Shown here piece by piece: positions 12,334 through 14,464 of a stretch of 14,464 nucleotides of DNA. This DNA comes from Halorhodospira sp. (lineage in GTDB: Bacteria; Pseudomonadota; Gammaproteobacteria; Nitrococcales; Halorhodospiraceae), in assembly GCA_007121755.1 (NCBI GenBank), contig SKJZ01000015.1, positions 1 through 14,464 on the forward strand, given 5' to 3'. Below the pieces are notes generated by a model. The model did no database searches and was not told the DNA's origin. It saw nothing but the letters and a program-made list of their open reading frames with translations. The first letter of the stretch is position 1; every line of letters starts with the position of its first letter. A program made the translations under genes and the position numbers.

Positions 12334-14464
12334 GTGGTAATTCGGCGGTGGCTGTTCGCCGGCGTGATGCTGCTTGCCGGAACGGTGGCCGCACCGCCGG
12401 CCTCCGCCTTCGACCCGTTCACCGTTGAGGAGATCCGCGTGGAGGGGTTGGAGCGGATCGCCGAGGGGACGGTCTTCACCTACCTTCCGGTGGAGCCCGG
12501 GGATCGGATCGGCCCCCGCGAGGCGCGGGAGGCCATTCGTGATCTGTACGCCACCGGCTTCTTCCGCGATGTGGAGTTGCGCCGTGACGACGGCGCTCTC
12601 GTGGTAGCGGTACGGGAACGGCCCTCCATTGCCCGGCTGGAGTTCCACGGCAACGAGCGGATCCGAACCGAGGATCTTCGGGAGGCGCTGGCCTCTGTCG
12701 GCCTGGCCGAGGGACAGATCTTCAACCGCCCGCAATTGGCCGAGATCGAGCGGGAACTCCGCCAGCAGTACTTCAATCAGGGCAAGTACGACGTCTCCGT
12801 CGAGAGCACGGTATCGCCGTTGGCACGCAACCGCGTCGCCATTCGGATCGATATCGATGAAGGGCCGGTCGCGGCCATCCGGGAGATCCACTTCGTCGGT
12901 AACGAGGTCTTCAGCGACCGGCAACTGCGCGCCGTGTTCGATCAGCGGCCCCGCCGTTGGTGGGCGCCGTGGTCGCAGCGGCACCGCTACTCCCGGGACA
13001 TGCTCGCCAACGACCTGGAGACGCTGCGCAGCCACTACATGGACCGGGGCTATATCAACTTCGTTGTGCGCTCCACCCAGGTCTCTATCAGCCCGGATCG
13101 GCGTGACGTCCATATCACCGTGGCCGTGGACGAGGGGGCGCAGTACACCGTAAGCGAGGTCGATCTCCGGGGGGAATTGATCGTTCCGCCGGATGAACTG
13201 ATGGAGTTGATGGAGCTAGAGGCGGGCAGCACCTATTCCCGGGCGCGGGTCAACGCCTCCATTCAGGCGATCCAGGACCGCCTCGGCGACGAAGGCTACG
13301 CCTTCGCCCGGGTCGATGCGCGCCCCGACGTAGACGACGAGGAGCGCACGGTGGCGTTGACCTTCGCCGTGGACCCGGGGATTCGGGTCTATGTCCGGCG
13401 TATCAACATCACCGGCAATCTGCGCACGCAAGACGAGGTCGTCCGCCGCGAGATGCGTCAGATGGAGCGGGCGCCGCTGTCGAATGCCGCGTTGCGCCAG
13501 TCCCGGGTCCGGCTCAATCGTCTCGGCTTCTTCGATTTCGTCGATATCGACACGGTACGGGTCCCCGCCACCGACGACCAGGTCGACGTCAACGTCGCCG
13601 TCAGCGAGCGGATGACCGGCGAACTTCAAGCCGGGATCGGCTATGGAGACATCCAGGGGCTGCTGATCAATTTCTCGGTCTCCCAGGACAACCTGCTGGG
13701 TACCGGGGATCGTCTCAGCATGGGGGCCAATAACTCGTCCGTCTCTACTTGGTACGACCTCTCTTACACCGATCGTTACCACACCATCGAGGGCGTCTCC
13801 CGGACGCTGTCCGCCGGCTACCGCGAGACGCGGGCGCGCCGGGCCGATCTGGCCGATTACGATCTGAAGTCCGGCCACGCGTCAGTGGAATACAGTATCC
13901 CGTTTACCGAGGTGGACCGCATCGCCGCCCGGCTGCGCTTCGAGCGGATGGAGATCGAGGAGCGGGATGGAACCCCGCCGCGGCTCGTGGACTTTCTGGA
14001 GCGTGAAGGGACGCGCTTCGACATGGTCAAGCCCCGGTTGGCGTGGAGCAGGGATACGCGCGATCGGGCGATTTTCCCCATCTCGGGCGCCCGTCAGCAG
14101 CTCTCCCTGGAGGGCACGATCCCGGGCGCCGATCTCGAGTTCTACAAGGCGGAGTACCAGCAACGGCGGTATTGGCCGCTGGGAGAGAAGACTTCCTTCT
14201 CACTGGAAGGGCGGCTCTCTTACGCCGAAGCGTACGGCGATACCGAGCGGGTGCCGTTCTTCGAGAACTACTACGCCGGTGGCGTGCGCACGGTGCGTGG
14301 CTACCGGGGGAACTACCTGGGGCCTCGCGATCCCGAGGATTCCGACCGCCCCATGGGCGGTAATGCCCGGGTGCTGGCGCGTGCTGAACTGCTCTTCCCA
14401 CCGACGCCGGAGGCGCAGTCGGTGCGCCTGCAGGCCTTTGTGGACGCCGGGCAAGTTTACGATA
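12334..14464 (+). CDS. bamA: BamA, outer-membrane protein assembly factor, 3' end missing
   Basis: BamA is the Omp85 core of the BAM complex that folds beta-barrel proteins into the outer membrane. The window holds 710 codons, with no stop before the edge; E. coli BamA has 810 residues. From the GTG start, a signal peptide (VIRRW, hydrophobic core, cleavage after ASA at 25) precedes the mature FDPFTVEEIRVEGLERI. Five POTRA domains follow, near 30-95, 98-176, 179-268, 270-348 and 352-425. The barrel begins near 429 (GELQAGIGYGD). The L6 motif appears as VRGY (654-657; VRGF in E. coli), and loop 6 after it is short, without the long insert of E. coli. It starts 34 bases after rseP. About 100 residues, including the C-terminal strand, lie beyond the window. 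Confidence 0.97.
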   Translation, partial: MVIRRWLFAGVMLLAGTVAAPPASAFDPFTVEEIRVEGLERIAEGTVFTYLPVEPGDRIGPREAREAIRDLYATGFFRDVELRRDDGALVVAVRERPSIARLEFHGNERIRTEDLREALASVGLAEGQIFNRPQLAEIERELRQQYFNQGKYDVSVESTVSPLARNRVAIRIDIDEGPVAAIREIHFVGNEVFSDRQLRAVFDQRPRRWWAPWSQRHRYSRDMLANDLETLRSHYMDRGYINFVVRSTQVSISPDRRDVHITVAVDEGAQYTVSEVDLRGELIVPPDELMELMELEAGSTYSRARVNASIQAIQDRLGDEGYAFARVDARPDVDDEERTVALTFAVDPGIRVYVRRINITGNLRTQDEVVRREMRQMERAPLSNAALRQSRVRLNRLGFFDFVDIDTVRVPATDDQVDVNVAVSERMTGELQAGIGYGDIQGLLINFSVSQDNLLGTGDRLSMGANNSSVSTWYDLSYTDRYHTIEGVSRTLSAGYRETRARRADLADYDLKSGHASVEYSIPFTEVDRIAARLRFERMEIEERDGTPPRLVDFLEREGTRFDMVKPRLAWSRDTRDRAIFPISGARQQLSLEGTIPGADLEFYKAEYQQRRYWPLGEKTSFSLEGRLSYAEAYGDTERVPFFENYYAGGVRTVRGYRGNYLGPRDPEDSDRPMGGNARVLARAELLFPPTPEAQSVRLQAFVDAGQVYD

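Noticed and set aside
1..14464. A novel multigene system or genomic island
   Set aside because: Every gene is a recognised housekeeping gene in a conserved order with uniform codon use. I saw no integrase, transposase, tRNA boundary, defence gene or unknown protein.

Overview
This window is chromosomal core sequence from a G+C-rich gammaproteobacterium. The gene order map-glnD-dapC-dapD on one strand and rpsB-tsf-pyrH-frr-uppS-cdsA-dxr-rseP-bamA on the other is a classic gammaproteobacterial arrangement. Every protein aligns from memory almost end to end with its E. coli counterpart. The presence of a dedicated dapC next to glnD and dapD, and the strong G+C bias, fit Pseudomonas-like or Chromatiales/Ectothiorhodospiraceae-like lineages better than enterics. 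I cannot name the genus from sequence alone.

Left arm (1-4854, minus strand): methionine aminopeptidase (map), the PII uridylyltransferase/uridylyl-removing enzyme (glnD), N-succinyldiaminopimelate aminotransferase (dapC) and the first 18 codons of tetrahydrodipicolinate N-succinyltransferase (dapD). glnD and dapC overlap by 4 bases (ATGA). The dapC-dapD gap is almost entirely a degenerate heptanucleotide tandem array. The array reverses direction in its middle, so the transcript can fold into a long hairpin. It also supplies the dapC stop codon and -10-like hexamers in front of dapD. It is the least ordinary part of the window.

Centre (4855-5087): a divergent control region. A good rpsB promoter (extended -10, G+C-rich discriminator) is followed by a structured leader of about 144 bases, as expected for S2 autoregulation. 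Facing the other way is a possible map promoter that would place +1 on the A of the map start codon, i.e. a leaderless message.

Right arm (5088-14464, plus strand): ribosomal protein S2, elongation factor Ts, UMP kinase, ribosome recycling factor, undecaprenyl diphosphate synthase, CDP-diacylglycerol synthase, DXP reductoisomerase, the RseP site-2 protease and BamA. The bamA gene runs off the window in its barrel domain. After rpsB-tsf the genes are packed tightly: pyrH/frr and cdsA/dxr share GTGA overlaps and uppS/cdsA overlap by 8 bases. The run links translation (S2, EF-Ts, RRF), nucleotide supply (PyrH), isoprenoid and lipid-carrier synthesis (Dxr, UppS), phospholipid synthesis (CdsA), and envelope stress sensing plus outer-membrane assembly (RseP, BamA).

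I found no mobile element, CRISPR array, tRNA, rRNA, broken gene or unknown protein. No stretch over 300 bases lacks a gene. I do not see a novel multigene system. The notable signals are non-coding: the dapC-dapD heptad array and the regulatory structures around rpsB and map.
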